The position numbers and the translations under genes were made by a program. Shown here piece by piece: positions 11,166-22,016 of a DNA stretch of 64,000 nucleotides. The notes under the pieces are model-generated. The model did no database searches, was not told the DNA's origin, and saw only the letters and a program-made list of their open reading frames with translations. How positions within the stretch are numbered: position 1 is the stretch's first letter; each line of letters starts with the position of its first letter. Source of the DNA: Pseudomonadota bacterium (lineage in GTDB: Bacteria; Pseudomonadota; Gammaproteobacteria; Burkholderiales; Rhodocyclaceae); contig JAGTRY010000007.1 in assembly GCA_018262235.1 (NCBI GenBank), positions 24,327 to 88,326 on the forward strand, written 5' to 3'.

Positions 11166-11495
11166 ATGAATACCGGAACCACCATTCACCGCGCCATCAC
11201 CGGCGACAAAGACCGGCTCGTCAACGATTTGAAAAACGCCTTTGCCGACGCCAACAACCTGCTTCAGGACATCTCGGAAGGTTCGGTCGAAGAGTTCTCC
11301 GCTGCCTGCACGAAAATCGAAGAAACACTCATTGAAGTCCGTAGCCGACTTGGCGAATCATGCGATACCGCTACACGCACGGCACATTGCACAGCGGCCG
11401 CGGCCAAAGACTATGTCATACAGAACCCAGGCAAGATCGTCGGTGCTGCCGTCGCAACCGGGCTCATCATCGGTATCCTGCTGGCGCGCCGCTGA
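11166..11495 (+). CDS. DUF883 (ElaB/YqjD-like) membrane-anchored protein
   Basis: AGGAGG RBS; MNTGTTIHRAITGDKDRLVNDLKNAFADANNLLQ...YVIQNPGKIVGAAVATGLIIGILLARR C-terminal anchor. Confidence 0.88.
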   Translation: MNTGTTIHRAITGDKDRLVNDLKNAFADANNLLQDISEGSVEEFSAACTKIEETLIEVRSRLGESCDTATRTAHCTAAAAKDYVIQNPGKIVGAAVATGLIIGILLARR

Positions 11496-11611
11496 GCCAG
11501 ACCGGCCAATCCCGCCGGGAAGGAAAGCAAGCCACAGCGCCCCGCCATCCAGCGCGATCCGGGGCGCTGTCACAAGCATTTCAAGAAGACCGATGTTCGA
11601 GAAACCCTCAC

Positions 11612-11660
11612 AAAAAAATAGCGCCTGGCAAACCATCGGGTCGCCAGGCGCCTTGTTTTG
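11612..11660. terminator. Bidirectional terminator
   Basis: AAAAAAATAGCGCCTGGCAAACCATCGGGTCGCCAGGCGCCTTGTTTT between convergent genes. Confidence 0.75.
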
Positions 11661-11667
11661 AGACGAT

Positions 11668-12558
11668 TCAGCGTGCGGAAATCACACCACTATCGTCGGA
11701 AAGAATGATCTCGACGCGGCGGTTCATCTGCCGACCACCGGCACTGTCATTACCGGCTACCGGATAGGCCTGGCCGTACGCATGGGTCGTGATGCGCTCA
11801 CCGCCGATACCGAATCCGATCAAGGCCGTCCGTACGGCATCCGCGCGCCGGCCAGAGAGTTCCTGATTGTGGCTGCTGCTGCCGGTGCTATCGGTAAAGC
11901 CTTCGATGAGTGTTTTGCGCTGCGGGAATTGCTTGAGGATGTTCGCCAGTTGCTCGACATTGCGTGCGCCTCCCGTTTTCAGCACCGCCTGATCCGTGTC
12001 GAACAACATGTCACCGATGGTGATCACCATCCCGCGGTCTGTTTTCTGCGCTTTCAGTTCATCCAGCTGAGTCTGAAGCTGTGCGTTGCGTGCCATCGCG
12101 TCATTGGCTTCGCGCTGCGAGGCCGCCGATTGGCGCTGTGCCCCGGCTGCTTCGCGCTGGGCGGTGTCGGCGTTGTGCTGGGCAAGATTGGCTTCGCTCG
12201 TCCTGGCGGCAAGCCGGACTTTGTCCCGTTCGCCTTCGGCACTGCTGACGGCCAGTTCTGCGGTTTTCTGAATACCCGTTTCCTGCGCAATCGCGGTCCG
12301 CTGTTTGGCCAGATAGGCCAGATGGTTAACATCCTCCGGCTTGTCTTCCCTCATCCAGGCATCATTCGCCCGGGCCAGTGCATCACCGGCTTGTTTGAGC
12401 TCGCCACCGGCGAGATCACGGGTCTGGGGATTGTCTTGCGCCGCGCGATAGTCGCTGCGCGCCTGATCAAGCTGGGCGTTGTTGGCAGGCAGGGTACTGC
12501 AAGCCGCCAGCACCGCCGCAGCGATGAGGGTCAGTGCAAATGTCCGGTTCATGTTCAT
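11668..12558 (-). CDS. OmpA-family lipoprotein with N-terminal DUF4398-like region
   Basis: Lipobox LAAC; OmpA C-terminal domain IEGFTDSTGSSSHNQELSGRRADAVRTAL...GRQMNRRVEIILS. Confidence 0.9.
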   Translation of the reverse strand: MNMNRTFALTLIAAAVLAACSTLPANNAQLDQARSDYRAAQDNPQTRDLAGGELKQAGDALARANDAWMREDKPEDVNHLAYLAKQRTAIAQETGIQKTAELAVSSAEGERDKVRLAARTSEANLAQHNADTAQREAAGAQRQSAASQREANDAMARNAQLQTQLDELKAQKTDRGMVITIGDMLFDTDQAVLKTGGARNVEQLANILKQFPQRKTLIEGFTDSTGSSSHNQELSGRRADAVRTALIGFGIGGERITTHAYGQAYPVAGNDSAGGRQMNRRVEIILSDDSGVISAR

Positions 12559-12581
12559 GATCGAATCCTTAAAGTGGGTGA

Positions 12582-12986
12582 CTATTTGCTTTTGCGATCA
12601 AGTTCTTCGCGCAAGACCTGGATGCCGGTCTGCAACTCGGAGGCTGCCTTGCGTGCCTTGATCGAACGGGCCTTGGCCTCGGCAAGCTGGGCATCGACCT
12701 GGGCTTCCTGTGCCAGGGTCCTGGCCTGGTCGTAATCTTCGGCAACCATGGCAAGCTTGGCGCGATCAAGCTTCTCGCGAGCAGTCTGCATCTCTGCCGG
12801 GGCCAGCTCAGCGCCGCCGGAACTGGTGGCCCGCGCAACGGCTGCGGAGGACACGGCAATCTGCTCGGTCGGCGCGGGAGTACTCGCGCAGGCCAGCAAC
12901 AAGAACGAAGAGCCTGCGATCATCGCAAGCAAACCGATCCTGTCCACACGCAGAGATGCACGGCTATAGCATGGGGTTTTCATCAT
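12582..12986 (-). CDS. DUF4398-type lipoprotein
   Basis: Lipobox LLAC; AELAPAEMQTAREKLDRAKLAMVAEDYDQARTLAQEAQVDAQLAEAKARSIKA. Confidence 0.8.
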   Translation of the reverse strand: MMKTPCYSRASLRVDRIGLLAMIAGSSFLLLACASTPAPTEQIAVSSAAVARATSSGGAELAPAEMQTAREKLDRAKLAMVAEDYDQARTLAQEAQVDAQLAEAKARSIKARKAASELQTGIQVLREELDRKSK

Positions 12987-13244
12987 TTATCCATTCGTAG
13001 AGTAATTCGGGGAAGGGGCGCGATGGCCACACCGGAACCTTTCCGGTGGCGGCACACTTGGCAAAATCAGCTTGAGGCCGACGCACGTTGGGCGGCGTGT
13101 GGCAAGCACACATCAAACAAGCAAACCCGGGCACCCTCACAAGATGCCGATAACTTGGTCCGCAGCACCGGAAGACACCCACCCTGCAAACACTGGAATC
13201 ACCGCCCGCAATCGCTGGCGGTGATTCCACACAGGCGTGATTAA

Positions 13245-13559
13245 TTATTTGACGTGCATGCTATTTCTGACGGACTTCACACCGCTGACCTGGCGCGTCA
13301 CTTCAACGGCCTTGTTCACCTGCGTCTGCGTGCTCACGAAACCGCTGAGCTGAACCGTGCCCTTGAAAGTTTCAACATTGATTTCTGCCGATTTGAGGGT
13401 CGATTCGCCAAGGATGGCCGCCTTCACCTTGGTGGTGATGACGCTATCGTCAACATATTCCCCTGTACCTTCCTGCTTGGGCGTTGCCGCGCAGCCCATG
13501 AGTGTCGTCAGGGTCAACGCAAGAAAAATGACGGAAAGAAGCTTGCTTATTTTGTTCAT
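13245..13559 (-). CDS. BON-domain lipoprotein (OsmY-like)
   Basis: MNKISKLLSVIFLALTLTTLMGCAATP; VKAAILGESTLKSAEINVETFKGTVQLSGFVSTQTQVNKAVEVTRQVSGVKSVRN. ATG 13559 preferred. Confidence 0.9.
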   Translation of the reverse strand: MNKISKLLSVIFLALTLTTLMGCAATPKQEGTGEYVDDSVITTKVKAAILGESTLKSAEINVETFKGTVQLSGFVSTQTQVNKAVEVTRQVSGVKSVRNSMHVK

Positions 13560-13685
13560 GATGAATTCTCCAGAGTGAGGTGAAACAGGACGTCTGGTGT
13601 CCACAATGTCGACGACACACTGCCGTCTGTAACCAGACCATCCACCGCCCGCCGAGATGACGCTGCACGGCAGTGTGAATTGCTT

Positions 13686-13940
13686 CTAATGCGGGCCTTT
13701 GAGCAAGGCGTGATAGATCACCAGTAGCAGCACCGCCCCCACCACCGACACCAGCAGGCTGTAGAGGTTGAAACCGGCCACACCACTGAGCCCGAAGGTA
13801 TTGAACAGCCAGCCGCCGATGATGGCGCCCACGATTCCGAAAACGATGTCCATCACCATACCCTGCCCGCTTCCAACCACGATCTTGCTGGCAATGAATC
13901 CAGCCAGAAGACCCATGACAATCCACCCCAGTAGTGACAT
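13686..13940 (-). CDS. GlsB/YeaQ/YmgE family stress-response membrane protein
   Basis: MSLLGWIVMGLLAGFIASKIVVGSGQGMVMDIVFGIVGAIIGGWLFNTFG. Confidence 0.9.
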   Translation of the reverse strand: MSLLGWIVMGLLAGFIASKIVVGSGQGMVMDIVFGIVGAIIGGWLFNTFGLSGVAGFNLYSLLVSVVGAVLLLVIYHALLKGPH

Positions 13941-14017
13941 GACAGTTTTCCTTTCGTGTGCCGATCCGGCACTGTCTTGAATACGGCCCCAGATTAGTCA
14001 TCCACGCGGCCTGTGTC

Positions 14018-14033
14018 GGTGCGTTGTCGAACA
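14018..14033. promoter_or_regulatory. Candidate palindrome GGTGCG-TTGT-CGAACA upstream of the GlsB-like gene
   Basis: One mismatch from TGTNCG-N4-CGNACA; 78 bp upstream of the start codon. Confidence 0.45.
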
Positions 14034-14059
14034 TAAGAAGGCCCTGGAATCCGGCTGAC

Positions 14060-16231
14060 TCATGATGGGAACAGGAGATCGGGGTGACTCAAGCGCGCAG
14101 AGAAATCCTTGGCGTTCAAGGGTTGGCTGAACAGAAAACCCTGCCCTTCGTTGCATTGGTGCTTGAGCAGAAAGGCGAATTGCGCCCGGGTTTCAACCCC
14201 TTCAGCAATCACCCGCTGGTGCAGGTTTCGCCCCATCCCGATCACGGCGCTGACGATGGTGGGGTTATCCGCATCGCTGGCCAGTTCACGTACAAAAGAT
14301 TGATCGATCTTCAAGGTATCTATCGGAAAACGATTCAGATAACTCAAGCTCGAATAACCGGTACCAAAATCATCAATGGCCAGGCGGACCCCCATGGCTT
14401 TGAGCGCATCGAGGACGGACGCCGAGGATTCGGCATCGTGCATGAGCACGCTTTCGGTCAACTCCAGTTCAAGAAAAGCGGGAGGCATACCGGTGTCCTG
14501 GAGGATCTGGGCCACCCCCTTCAGGAAATCCTTGTGGCAAAACTCCAGCGCGGAAATGTTGACCGCGACCGGCACGGCACACAGTCCTGAATCGATCCAG
14601 GCACAGACCTGTCTGCAGGCTTCATGCAAGACCCAGCGACCGATCGGCACGATGAGCCCACACTCTTCGGCAATCGGGATGAACTGCATGGGATAGACCA
14701 GCCCATTCTCCGGATCCTGCCAACGCAGGAGCGCTTCGGCTCCCGTCATTTTCCCCGTGGCAAGGTCTATCTGTGGCTGAAAATACAGTTGAAACTCGGC
14801 TTGCTTGAGCGCACGCCGCAAACCATTTTCAATCCCCAGACGCCGCATGGCGCGGGTATTCATCTCGGCTCTGAAGAACTGATAATTGTTGCGCCCACAA
14901 TCCTTGGCATGGAACATCGCCGTATCCGCATCCTGCATCACGGCATCCATGTTGTCGCTGTCATCCGGATAGATGCTGATGCCGATGCTCATGGTGACGT
15001 GCAATTCATTGCCGCCGATCAGATGCGGCAAGGCACACGCAGCGAGCAGTTTTTCCGCTACGCGGGCAGCGTCCGCAGGCTGCTCCACTTCAGCCAGCAG
15101 GATCACGAATTCATCGCCGCCCTGACGGCATACCGTATCGGTATCGCGCACTCCGGACACCAAACGACCCGCAACGGACTGCAGCAACTGGTCGCCGATA
15201 ACATGTCCCAGGGAATCATTGACATGCTTGAACCCATCCAGGTCTACAAACAGCAGGGCAGCCCGAGCATGGCGCCGGTTGGCGAGTTTCATCGCTTGCG
15301 AAAGTCGCTCCGTCAACAGCGCCCGATTCGGCAAGTCGGTCAGGAAATCATGCTGGGCCAGATAAGTCATTTTCAGTGCCATGGCCCGTGAAACGCTGAC
15401 ATCATGAAAGACGATCACCGCGCCACTGACTGCCCCATCCCGATTGTGGATCGGCGATGCGGAATCCTCGATGGAAGACTCGAATCCATCACGATGTATC
15501 AGGATGCAATCGGCCGCCAGCCCCACGGTCTTGCCGCCCTCAATGGCACGCAGGGCCGGATTCACCGCCGGCTCACGTGTTGCCCCATCAACGATGTTGA
15601 ACACCTCGGGCAGTGCCCGCCCCAAGGCCTCGACACTGGGCCATCCGGTCATTTTCTCCGCCACCTGGTTCAGGTAGCTCACCTGCCCCGCCAGATCGGT
15701 GGTCAGCACTGCGTCGCCAATGGAATTGAGGGTGACCTCGGCGCGTTCCTTTTCATAGAACAGGGCGTCTTCGGACAGCCGCAAATCCCGCTCTGCCGCT
15801 TTGCGTTCGGAGATGTCCTCAACGGTCTGGACACGCCTGCCCGCCTCTACCCCATCATGCATCCCTGCCGCATTCAGGCGCGTCCAGATGGTGCGCTGGT
15901 CTGCCCGCAGGAAACGCACTTCCGATTTGAACGGGGTCTGGCGACTGACCGCCTCCTGCCATTCAGCCAGCGCCCGCTCGCGGTCCTCGGGCAGGATTGC
16001 CATGCTCCAGTGGGTTCCCAGGATCTGCTCGGAATGCAGGCCCGAAATCTTTTGATAGGCCGCGTTGGAATAGACGCAGTGCCCCAGATCATCCGAGACA
16101 AGAATCCCCAGCGGTGAGGCGTCGCTCATCATCCGGAAGAGTGCTTCGCTGGGACGCAAACCACCGGAAATATTTTGGGCATTTTCCGGATCGTTCTCGA
16201 CAAGAAGTAGCGTGGCAGGCGTGTCGTTCAT
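14060..16231 (-). CDS. PAS-PAS-GGDEF-EAL cyclic-di-GMP signalling protein
   Basis: PAS regions, degenerate GGDEF ([14 protein letters not shown]) and EAL ([13 protein letters not shown]...[26 protein letters not shown]). Confidence 0.92.
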   Translation of the reverse strand: MNDTPATLLLVENDPENAQNISGGLRPSEALFRMMSDASPLGILVSDDLGHCVYSNAAYQKISGLHSEQILGTHWSMAILPEDRERALAEWQEAVSRQTPFKSEVRFLRADQRTIWTRLNAAGMHDGVEAGRRVQTVEDISERKAAERDLRLSEDALFYEKERAEVTLNSIGDAVLTTDLAGQVSYLNQVAEKMTGWPSVEALGRALPEVFNIVDGATREPAVNPALRAIEGGKTVGLAADCILIHRDGFESSIEDSASPIHNRDGAVSGAVIVFHDVSVSRAMALKMTYLAQHDFLTDLPNRALLTERLSQAMKLANRRHARAALLFVDLDGFKHVNDSLGHVIGDQLLQSVAGRLVSGVRDTDTVCRQGGDEFVILLAEVEQPADAARVAEKLLAACALPHLIGGNELHVTMSIGISIYPDDSDNMDAVMQDADTAMFHAKDCGRNNYQFFRAEMNTRAMRRLGIENGLRRALKQAEFQLYFQPQIDLATGKMTGAEALLRWQDPENGLVYPMQFIPIAEECGLIVPIGRWVLHEACRQVCAWIDSGLCAVPVAVNISALEFCHKDFLKGVAQILQDTGMPPAFLELELTESVLMHDAESSASVLDALKAMGVRLAIDDFGTGYSSLSYLNRFPIDTLKIDQSFVRELASDADNPTIVSAVIGMGRNLHQRVIAEGVETRAQFAFLLKHQCNEGQGFLFSQPLNAKDFSARLSHPDLLFPS

Positions 16232-16380
16232 GGCATGAACCTCAGAGAGAAAGCACCTCGACTCGATCAGGCAGCGAGCCCTCCGGCAGATGGATGTCAG
16301 CAGTGTCTGGACCGGGACCCCTTGTTACGCCCCCGGAAAGCCTGCACTCCAGCAGATTGCTCAGATCGGCAGCCCCGGTC

Positions 16381-16421
16381 TGTTCGCTAATGCACACACT
16401 CACTGTGTGTGACAGCGTACA
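16381..16421. promoter_or_regulatory. Two adjacent candidate palindromes (TGTTCG-CTAA-TGCACA and TGTGTG-ACAG-CGTACA)
   Basis: Each is a partial match to TGTNCG-N4-CGNACA, centres 25 bp apart, in the divergent intergenic region upstream of the SDR gene. Confidence 0.4.
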
Positions 16422-16506
16422 GAACTACCCTGCCCCTGCGCGCATCGTGGCGACAAGGACTCACTTCAGGATAGTTATTCGTCATTCATTCACGAAAGGT
16501 CAAAAC

Positions 16507-17286
16507 ATGAGCATCACAGGAAAAGTCGCCGTGGTTACCGGCGCCGGCCAGGGAATTGGTCGCGGCATTGCATTGCGTCTGGCCAGGGATGGCGCAGACA
16601 TCGCCCTCATCGACATCAATCAGGACAAGCTCGCCAGCGTGACCCTCGAAATCCAGGCGCTGGGCCGCAAGGCAACCAGCTTCGTGGCGGATGTGAGCGA
16701 CCGTGCCCTGGTGTATGCCGCCATCGATCACGCCGAGGCAAAACTCGGTGGCTTCGACATCATGGTCAACAACGCCGGGATCGCCCAGGTCCAGGCCATT
16801 CTCGATGTCACCCCCGAAGAGGTTGAGCGGATATTCAGGATCAATGTGCAGGGCGTGCTGTGGGGCATCCAGGCCGCTGCGAAAAAATTCAAGGCACTCG
16901 GGCACAAGGGCAAGATCATCAACGCTTCCTCCATTGCCGGTCACGACGGCTTTGCCCTGCTCGGCGTGTATTCGGCCACGAAGTTCGCCATCCGCGGTCT
17001 GACCCAGGCTGCCGCACGCGAATTGGCCAGCGACGGCATCACCGTCAACGCCTATTGCCCGGGCGTGGTGGGAACCGACATGTGGGTTGAAATCGACAAG
17101 CGCATGGCCGACATCACCGGTGCCCCGATCGGCGAGACCTACAAAAAATACGTACTGGGGATAGCTCTGGGGCGGGCCGAGACCCCGGACGATGTGGCTG
17201 CGCTGGTCTCATTCCTGGCCGGTCCGGATTCCGACTACATGACCGGCCAGGCCCCCCTCATCGATGGCGGCATGGTTTATCGCTAA
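16507..17286 (+). CDS. SDR-family acetoin/diacetyl reductase (meso-2,3-butanediol dehydrogenase-like)
   Basis: [38 protein letters not shown] catalytic motif, [12 protein letters not shown]. Confidence 0.85.
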   Translation: MSITGKVAVVTGAGQGIGRGIALRLARDGADIALIDINQDKLASVTLEIQALGRKATSFVADVSDRALVYAAIDHAEAKLGGFDIMVNNAGIAQVQAILDVTPEEVERIFRINVQGVLWGIQAAAKKFKALGHKGKIINASSIAGHDGFALLGVYSATKFAIRGLTQAAARELASDGITVNAYCPGVVGTDMWVEIDKRMADITGAPIGETYKKYVLGIALGRAETPDDVAALVSFLAGPDSDYMTGQAPLIDGGMVYR

Positions 17287-17338
17287 AGCAACAGGGCGGG
17301 CCTGCCCGGCAGCCCTGCCGGGTCATCATCGGAAATGA

Positions 17339-18712
17339 TCAGCGCCCGTCGCCTTTCACCGCAAACGAGACGCCCTTGTTCAGCCTCACCGGCTGAAATT
17401 CCGGCAGCGCCTTGGGATCGACCGCAAAAGCAAACACGTAATTCGGAAAGGTGTCGGCAAAGTCATTGTCATTGGTCGCCAGCAGCAGATGACGGCCATC
17501 GGGAAGATCCGGGCCAAAGGCGTAGCCTTCAATCTTGTCCGGCAAGCCATCGGGCGTCGTGTACGGATTGGCCGCATTGATCAGCTTGCCTACATCCGCA
17601 AACAGCGTTTTCTGCAGCGGCACAAGGGTCGAGGTCTTGTCGTCATCCGCAGGCAACCTGTCGACCCCGCTCACATCGGTCGGCGCAAGGTCCTGCTTCA
17701 GGTCGACAAAATAGAGCAGCTTGCGGCCAGCAGAGCCGGGAACACCATCGCGCTCATCCACCAGAAACTGGTGATCATTGATCGCCAGCACTTCGCTGAT
17801 TGCCAGCTTCGTCGAATCGCACACATAGACGAATTGACGCGGCGCTTTTTGAGGTTGAGTCAGATCGTAGACCAGAAAACGCGTCTTCCGGCTGGACATT
17901 CCACCGTCCTGAACAATGGCGCTTTGCAGCGCCACCAGCAGGGTCTTGCCATCCGGGCTCAGCGCCAGACCCTCGGCACCACGATTCGTGTAACGCCCTG
18001 TCCGGTTGTTCTCCGGCTTCATTTCCTCAGCCAGGGTTCGCGCGGGTCTGGCAATCCGGAATTCCGGCGGTACCGCCAGCGTGCCTATCCGTTTGCCCTG
18101 TTGGTCAAAGTGATCAATCACGGGGCCATACTCGTCTGAAATCCAGACCGTGCCATCCGGTGCCACGCGAATGCCTTCGGGATCCAGCCTCAGATTCCTG
18201 TCCGGATCCGCCTGCGAGAAAGCCGATGAAATCCCCACAAACTGCTGCCCTGCTTCATTCACGAGCACAGACGTACCAACATGTTTCACGGCAACACGCC
18301 AGGCATTGCCTGCCGGGCTCACGTCGATATCGACAATCTGGAACCTGTTGTCATACGTTGTGGTGAAATCGAAGGCACTTCCGCCCGGATACTGATACTT
18401 GTTCGGCCCGCGGTCTTCGAGCGCCAGGTAGCGATTGGCAAAGCCCGTGTACGCCAGCCCCGAACCAAAGCCATCGAACGAATCCTGATAGCTCTTGCCA
18501 TCTTCGAGCAGCACATGTGGCAAGCCGGATTTGTCCGGCATCGCCCGCGATCCGCCCGGAATCGCCGCGGCCCCGAGAAACACCACCGCATCTTCACCGA
18601 ACACCGGAGGGGAAAGGCGGGTCGCCGTCCCGGCGCAGCCTGCCACCAGCCACGGCAAGAGCACTACGCCCAGCCAACACCTGCCACACACAGAATTCGA
18701 GATGTGCTTCAT
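17339..18712 (-). CDS. Esterase-like activity of phytase family lipoprotein
   Basis: Lipobox VAGC; GLPHVLLEDGKSYQDSFDGFGSGLAYTG, GTVWISDEYGPVIDHFDQQGKRIG, NRGAEGLALSPDGKTLLVALQS. Confidence 0.8.
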   Translation of the reverse strand: MKHISNSVCGRCWLGVVLLPWLVAGCAGTATRLSPPVFGEDAVVFLGAAAIPGGSRAMPDKSGLPHVLLEDGKSYQDSFDGFGSGLAYTGFANRYLALEDRGPNKYQYPGGSAFDFTTTYDNRFQIVDIDVSPAGNAWRVAVKHVGTSVLVNEAGQQFVGISSAFSQADPDRNLRLDPEGIRVAPDGTVWISDEYGPVIDHFDQQGKRIGTLAVPPEFRIARPARTLAEEMKPENNRTGRYTNRGAEGLALSPDGKTLLVALQSAIVQDGGMSSRKTRFLVYDLTQPQKAPRQFVYVCDSTKLAISEVLAINDHQFLVDERDGVPGSAGRKLLYFVDLKQDLAPTDVSGVDRLPADDDKTSTLVPLQKTLFADVGKLINAANPYTTPDGLPDKIEGYAFGPDLPDGRHLLLATNDNDFADTFPNYVFAFAVDPKALPEFQPVRLNKGVSFAVKGDGR

Positions 18713-18931
18713 TGCCGATACCTGCTGAAATCAAGACCAGATGACCACGATAAGACGGAATTGTTACAGCCAGACGTCAAGCGCCTGTCCACAAAAAGTA
18801 TTCCGTCTTCGGACACCTCGAACACGCTTTTCAGCCGGGATTGACACGGCCTCCATCCCATGAAAACGGGCCGTCCGGCCGTGGCGTGAAAGCCCCTGCC
18901 GCACAGCCCGTGCCGGACCAGATCATTCGCG

Positions 18932-19795
18932 CTATTTGCGGTCCGGACCACGCTCGTCCGGCTTTTCCCTGTCCTTGCCCGGACCTTGCCGGGATTCGTT
19001 CTTCTGCGCCGGCGCCCTGCCCTGTGGGGTAGCACCACCCTGCGGGGCATTGTTCCTGCCACGGGATTGTGGCTCCGGCTGAGCCCGGGGCGTCTTCTGC
19101 TGTTGTTGCGGCTGCGCCTGCTGCGGGGTGGGTGATGCTGCGCGTTGGGGCGCATCCCGCTGGGGGGCCGTCTGCGTACGCGGTGCCGGTGTGGCCTCAC
19201 GACCACGTGGCGCTTCATGTTGCTGCTGGCGGATCTGCGGATCGCGTGCCTCGTAACGATAATGCTGGTCCTGCAGGGTCTGCTGCTGCGCGCCCTGCGG
19301 ATAGCGCTTGCCCGAATACTGGCGCTGGTAGGTCGGCAGGGGTGGGCGTTCCGGCGAGGCTTCACGTCCGCGTTGATCCCAGCCACTGCGGTGCTGAGCC
19401 CACTCGGATCCCCAATGTTCTCCCCAACGCGGCGGCGCATCGCGCTGCCAGCCACGGAAAAATGCCGGCGCGTGCCGGTAATAGCGGACAGGAATTCTCA
19501 GGAGATCGAAGGGCACCGCTTCCGGCGTCACGGCTCCCCACGGCCCGTTGTACCAGGTGCTGGCGTACCAGTTATCTTTCTGAAATACCCAGTACATCCC
19601 GTCGTAGAAAAAGTAATTCGACTGCATCCCCGGCGCGTAATAGACCGGATAGCCGGGCACCGGAACCAGATCCGGAAACACTGGAACATTGATCCCGATG
19701 CTCAAACCCGGCGCACTGAACCCAATGCTCAGCTGTGCCACGGCCGGTAACGCCGGACACAACAGCATCGACAGCACAAACAATTTCGTACGCAT
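18932..19795 (-). CDS. Secreted protein with aromatic N-terminal half and Gln/Pro/Arg-rich tail (WXXGXW-like)
   Basis: Signal peptide MRTKLFVLSMLLCPALPAVAQ; YFFYDGMYWVFQKDNWYASTWYNGPWGAV; low-complexity C-terminus. ATG 19795. Confidence 0.8.
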   Translation of the reverse strand: MRTKLFVLSMLLCPALPAVAQLSIGFSAPGLSIGINVPVFPDLVPVPGYPVYYAPGMQSNYFFYDGMYWVFQKDNWYASTWYNGPWGAVTPEAVPFDLLRIPVRYYRHAPAFFRGWQRDAPPRWGEHWGSEWAQHRSGWDQRGREASPERPPLPTYQRQYSGKRYPQGAQQQTLQDQHYRYEARDPQIRQQQHEAPRGREATPAPRTQTAPQRDAPQRAASPTPQQAQPQQQQKTPRAQPEPQSRGRNNAPQGGATPQGRAPAQKNESRQGPGKDREKPDERGPDRK

Positions 19796-19886
19796 AAATC
19801 CTCCAGTCCGCCCACAAACATCGCTGCCCGGCACACAGGCCGGAGCAGCCGCTCGTAGTACTTTGAAATGCCGGACAACATGCGTC

Positions 19887-19902
19887 TGTACGCCACCGTA
19901 CG
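19887..19902. promoter_or_regulatory. Candidate palindrome TGTACG-CCAC-CGTACG
   Basis: One mismatch from TGTNCG-N4-CGNACA; 92 bp upstream of the 19795 start. Confidence 0.5.
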
Positions 19903-20122
19903 CATCCGGGAGAGACCGCCGACAAGCACCCGCCAGAGTGTTGTCTGGCGCACAGACTGCCCGGCTAGGCATTTGTAAGCTTTTATCCAGAGCAAGCCCG
20001 GGGCATCACGGTAAAACCCTGCCCTGCCCCCACCACAAAAGCTTGTGCGCCTTAGCGGGTCTCCCGAAGACTGGAACCCACGAGGTCTCGTCCGCTTGTT
20101 CCCCTTTCCCAAGGAGCGCCTC

Positions 20123-20674
20123 ATGACCCAATACCCGATCGCCGTGATCGTCGGCAGCCTGCGCCGTGATTCATTCAATCGCCAACTCGCCGATGGCATG
20201 GCCAAACTGGCACCACCGGAGTTCTCGTTTAAGCAGGTCCAGATCGGTGATCTGCCTCTCTACAATCAGGACGACGACGCAAATCAGTCCGTCGCCGTCA
20301 AACGTCTGAAAAGCGAAATCAGTGCCGCAGCCGGCCTGCTGTTCGTCAGCGCCGAATACAACCGTTCCATCCCGGGCGTGCTCAAGAACGCCATAGATCA
20401 GGCTTCACGGCCGTATGGTCAAAGCGTCTGGGGCGGCAAACCCACCGGCATCATCGGTGTATCGCTCGGGGCCATTGGTACCAGCCTGGCGCAACAGCAT
20501 CTGCGCAACATCCTCGCCTATCTGGATGTACCGACCATGGGCCAGCCCGAAGCCTTTCTCCAGGCCCGCGAAGGCTTGTTTGACGCCAGCGGCAACATCG
20601 GCGAGCCCAGTCTGAAGTTCCTGCAGAACTGGATGGATCACTACGTGGCCTGGGTGAAGAAACACAGCGCCTGA
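20123..20674 (+). CDS. NADPH-dependent FMN reductase (ChrR/YieF-like)
   Basis: IAVIVGSLRRDSFNRQLADGMAKLAP...LLFVSAEYNRSIPGVLKNAIDQASRP. Confidence 0.92.
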   Translation: MTQYPIAVIVGSLRRDSFNRQLADGMAKLAPPEFSFKQVQIGDLPLYNQDDDANQSVAVKRLKSEISAAAGLLFVSAEYNRSIPGVLKNAIDQASRPYGQSVWGGKPTGIIGVSLGAIGTSLAQQHLRNILAYLDVPTMGQPEAFLQAREGLFDASGNIGEPSLKFLQNWMDHYVAWVKKHSA

Positions 20675-20760
20675 GCACTCAGTCGCCGTTCGCGTGCCAG
20701 AGCGCACGCGTCGGCCCTTCAACCGGTAGTGCGGATCCATTCTCCGCCACGAGACACACA

Positions 20761-21588
20761 ATGAACTACTCAAGCTTGATGGTGAATCTGGAACTTGGAC
20801 ACCTGAATACGGGGCTTCTCCAGGTCGCGAGTGACATGGCCGATCTGTTTCACGCCGATGTGATCGGCATCGCAACTTGTCAGCCCATGCAGATGACTTA
20901 CGACGCCGCCTATGTGGCCACGGATTTTTTCGAGCAGGCGCGGGACCAGATCAACCAGAACATGCGCGAAACCGAAGCCGAGTTCCGCCAGGCCATGCAG
21001 ACCCATGCCCAGTCACTGGAATGGCGTTCCTGCGTCATGACCGGTTCGCTCGCCGATTATGTTGCCAATGAAGCCCGCAGTACCGATCTGCTCATCACCG
21101 GCGTGGGCGCCATCAACACGACCGATGCGCCGCGCAACGTTGACACAGGTAGCCTCATCATGCAGCTGGGCCGCCCGGTCCTGATGGTGCCAATCGCCAT
21201 CGAAAAACTGGGGTTGGACCAGGTGATGATCGCCTGGAAAGACTCACGCGAATCCCGCCGTGCCGTGCTGGACGCTTTGCCACTGCTGAAAATGGCCGCC
21301 CAAGTCAGCGTTGTCGCGCTCTTCGGCAAGGATGAAAAACCTTTGATGCGCAAGAGCCTCGACGACGTAGTGAACTGGCTCAAAAAGCACGGGGTGATCG
21401 CCGAATCCATCGAAGCGGCCGCCGACGAGCATGACGCCAGGCAACTGGACGCCATCGCCAAGGCCCACGGAATCAGCATCATCGTGGCCGGCGCTTACGG
21501 CCACAGCCGCCTGCGCGAATGGGCGCTGGGCGGCGTAACGCGCGATCTACTGCTCAAGGGCACGCACTGCGCGTTCGTTTCGCACTGA
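20761..21588 (+). CDS. Universal stress protein (UspA family)
   Basis: Two-lobed architecture; C-terminal IIVAGAYGHSRLREWALGGVTRDLL. Confidence 0.88.
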   Translation: MNYSSLMVNLELGHLNTGLLQVASDMADLFHADVIGIATCQPMQMTYDAAYVATDFFEQARDQINQNMRETEAEFRQAMQTHAQSLEWRSCVMTGSLADYVANEARSTDLLITGVGAINTTDAPRNVDTGSLIMQLGRPVLMVPIAIEKLGLDQVMIAWKDSRESRRAVLDALPLLKMAAQVSVVALFGKDEKPLMRKSLDDVVNWLKKHGVIAESIEAAADEHDARQLDAIAKAHGISIIVAGAYGHSRLREWALGGVTRDLLLKGTHCAFVSH

Positions 21589-21657
21589 GCGAACAAACCC
21601 ACGGGGAATCGCTCCCCTGCAATCCGGGCATGCGTGATTTGCGCCACACGCCCGTTC

Positions 21658-21673
21658 GGTTCGATAGCGAACA
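21658..21673. promoter_or_regulatory. Candidate palindrome GGTTCG-ATAG-CGAACA
   Basis: One mismatch from consensus; upstream of the DUF3309 gene. Confidence 0.55.
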
Positions 21674-21857
21674 TACAGCCCGCGCCGATCTGCCTACACT
21701 GCCCCAAACGATGCGTCACCCATCCACCCCTGACCCCGCTTCTGAATGACAGAGTCTTTGCCCATAAAAACAATTCGTCATTGAATTCAATCAGCATCAA
21801 AAACACGTTCTCGCAATCGAATGAAGTTCGCCCCCAACCCCCACCAAGGAGTACCCC

Positions 21858-22016
21858 ATGAGCTTAGGATCCATCCTCTTGATCATCCTGATTCTGATGT
21901 TGATCGGCGTCATCCCGAACTGGCCGCATAGCCGCAATTGGGGTTATGGCCCCAGCGGCGGGGTCAGCCTGGTCCTGCTTGTCGTTGTCGTCCTGCTGAT
22001 CATCGGGAGGATTTGA
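21858..22016 (+). CDS. DUF3309-type small hydrophobic protein (52 aa)
   Basis: [61 protein letters not shown]; stop overlaps the next start (TGATG). Below the ORF-track size cut-off. Confidence 0.85.
   Translation: MSLGSILLIILILMLIGVIPNWPHSRNWGYGPSGGVSLVLLVVVVLLIIGRI

Noticed and set aside
17305-17322. CCCGGCAGCCCTGCCGGG as a terminator after the SDR gene
   Set aside because: Stem present but no T tract and a short loop; insufficient for a confident call.
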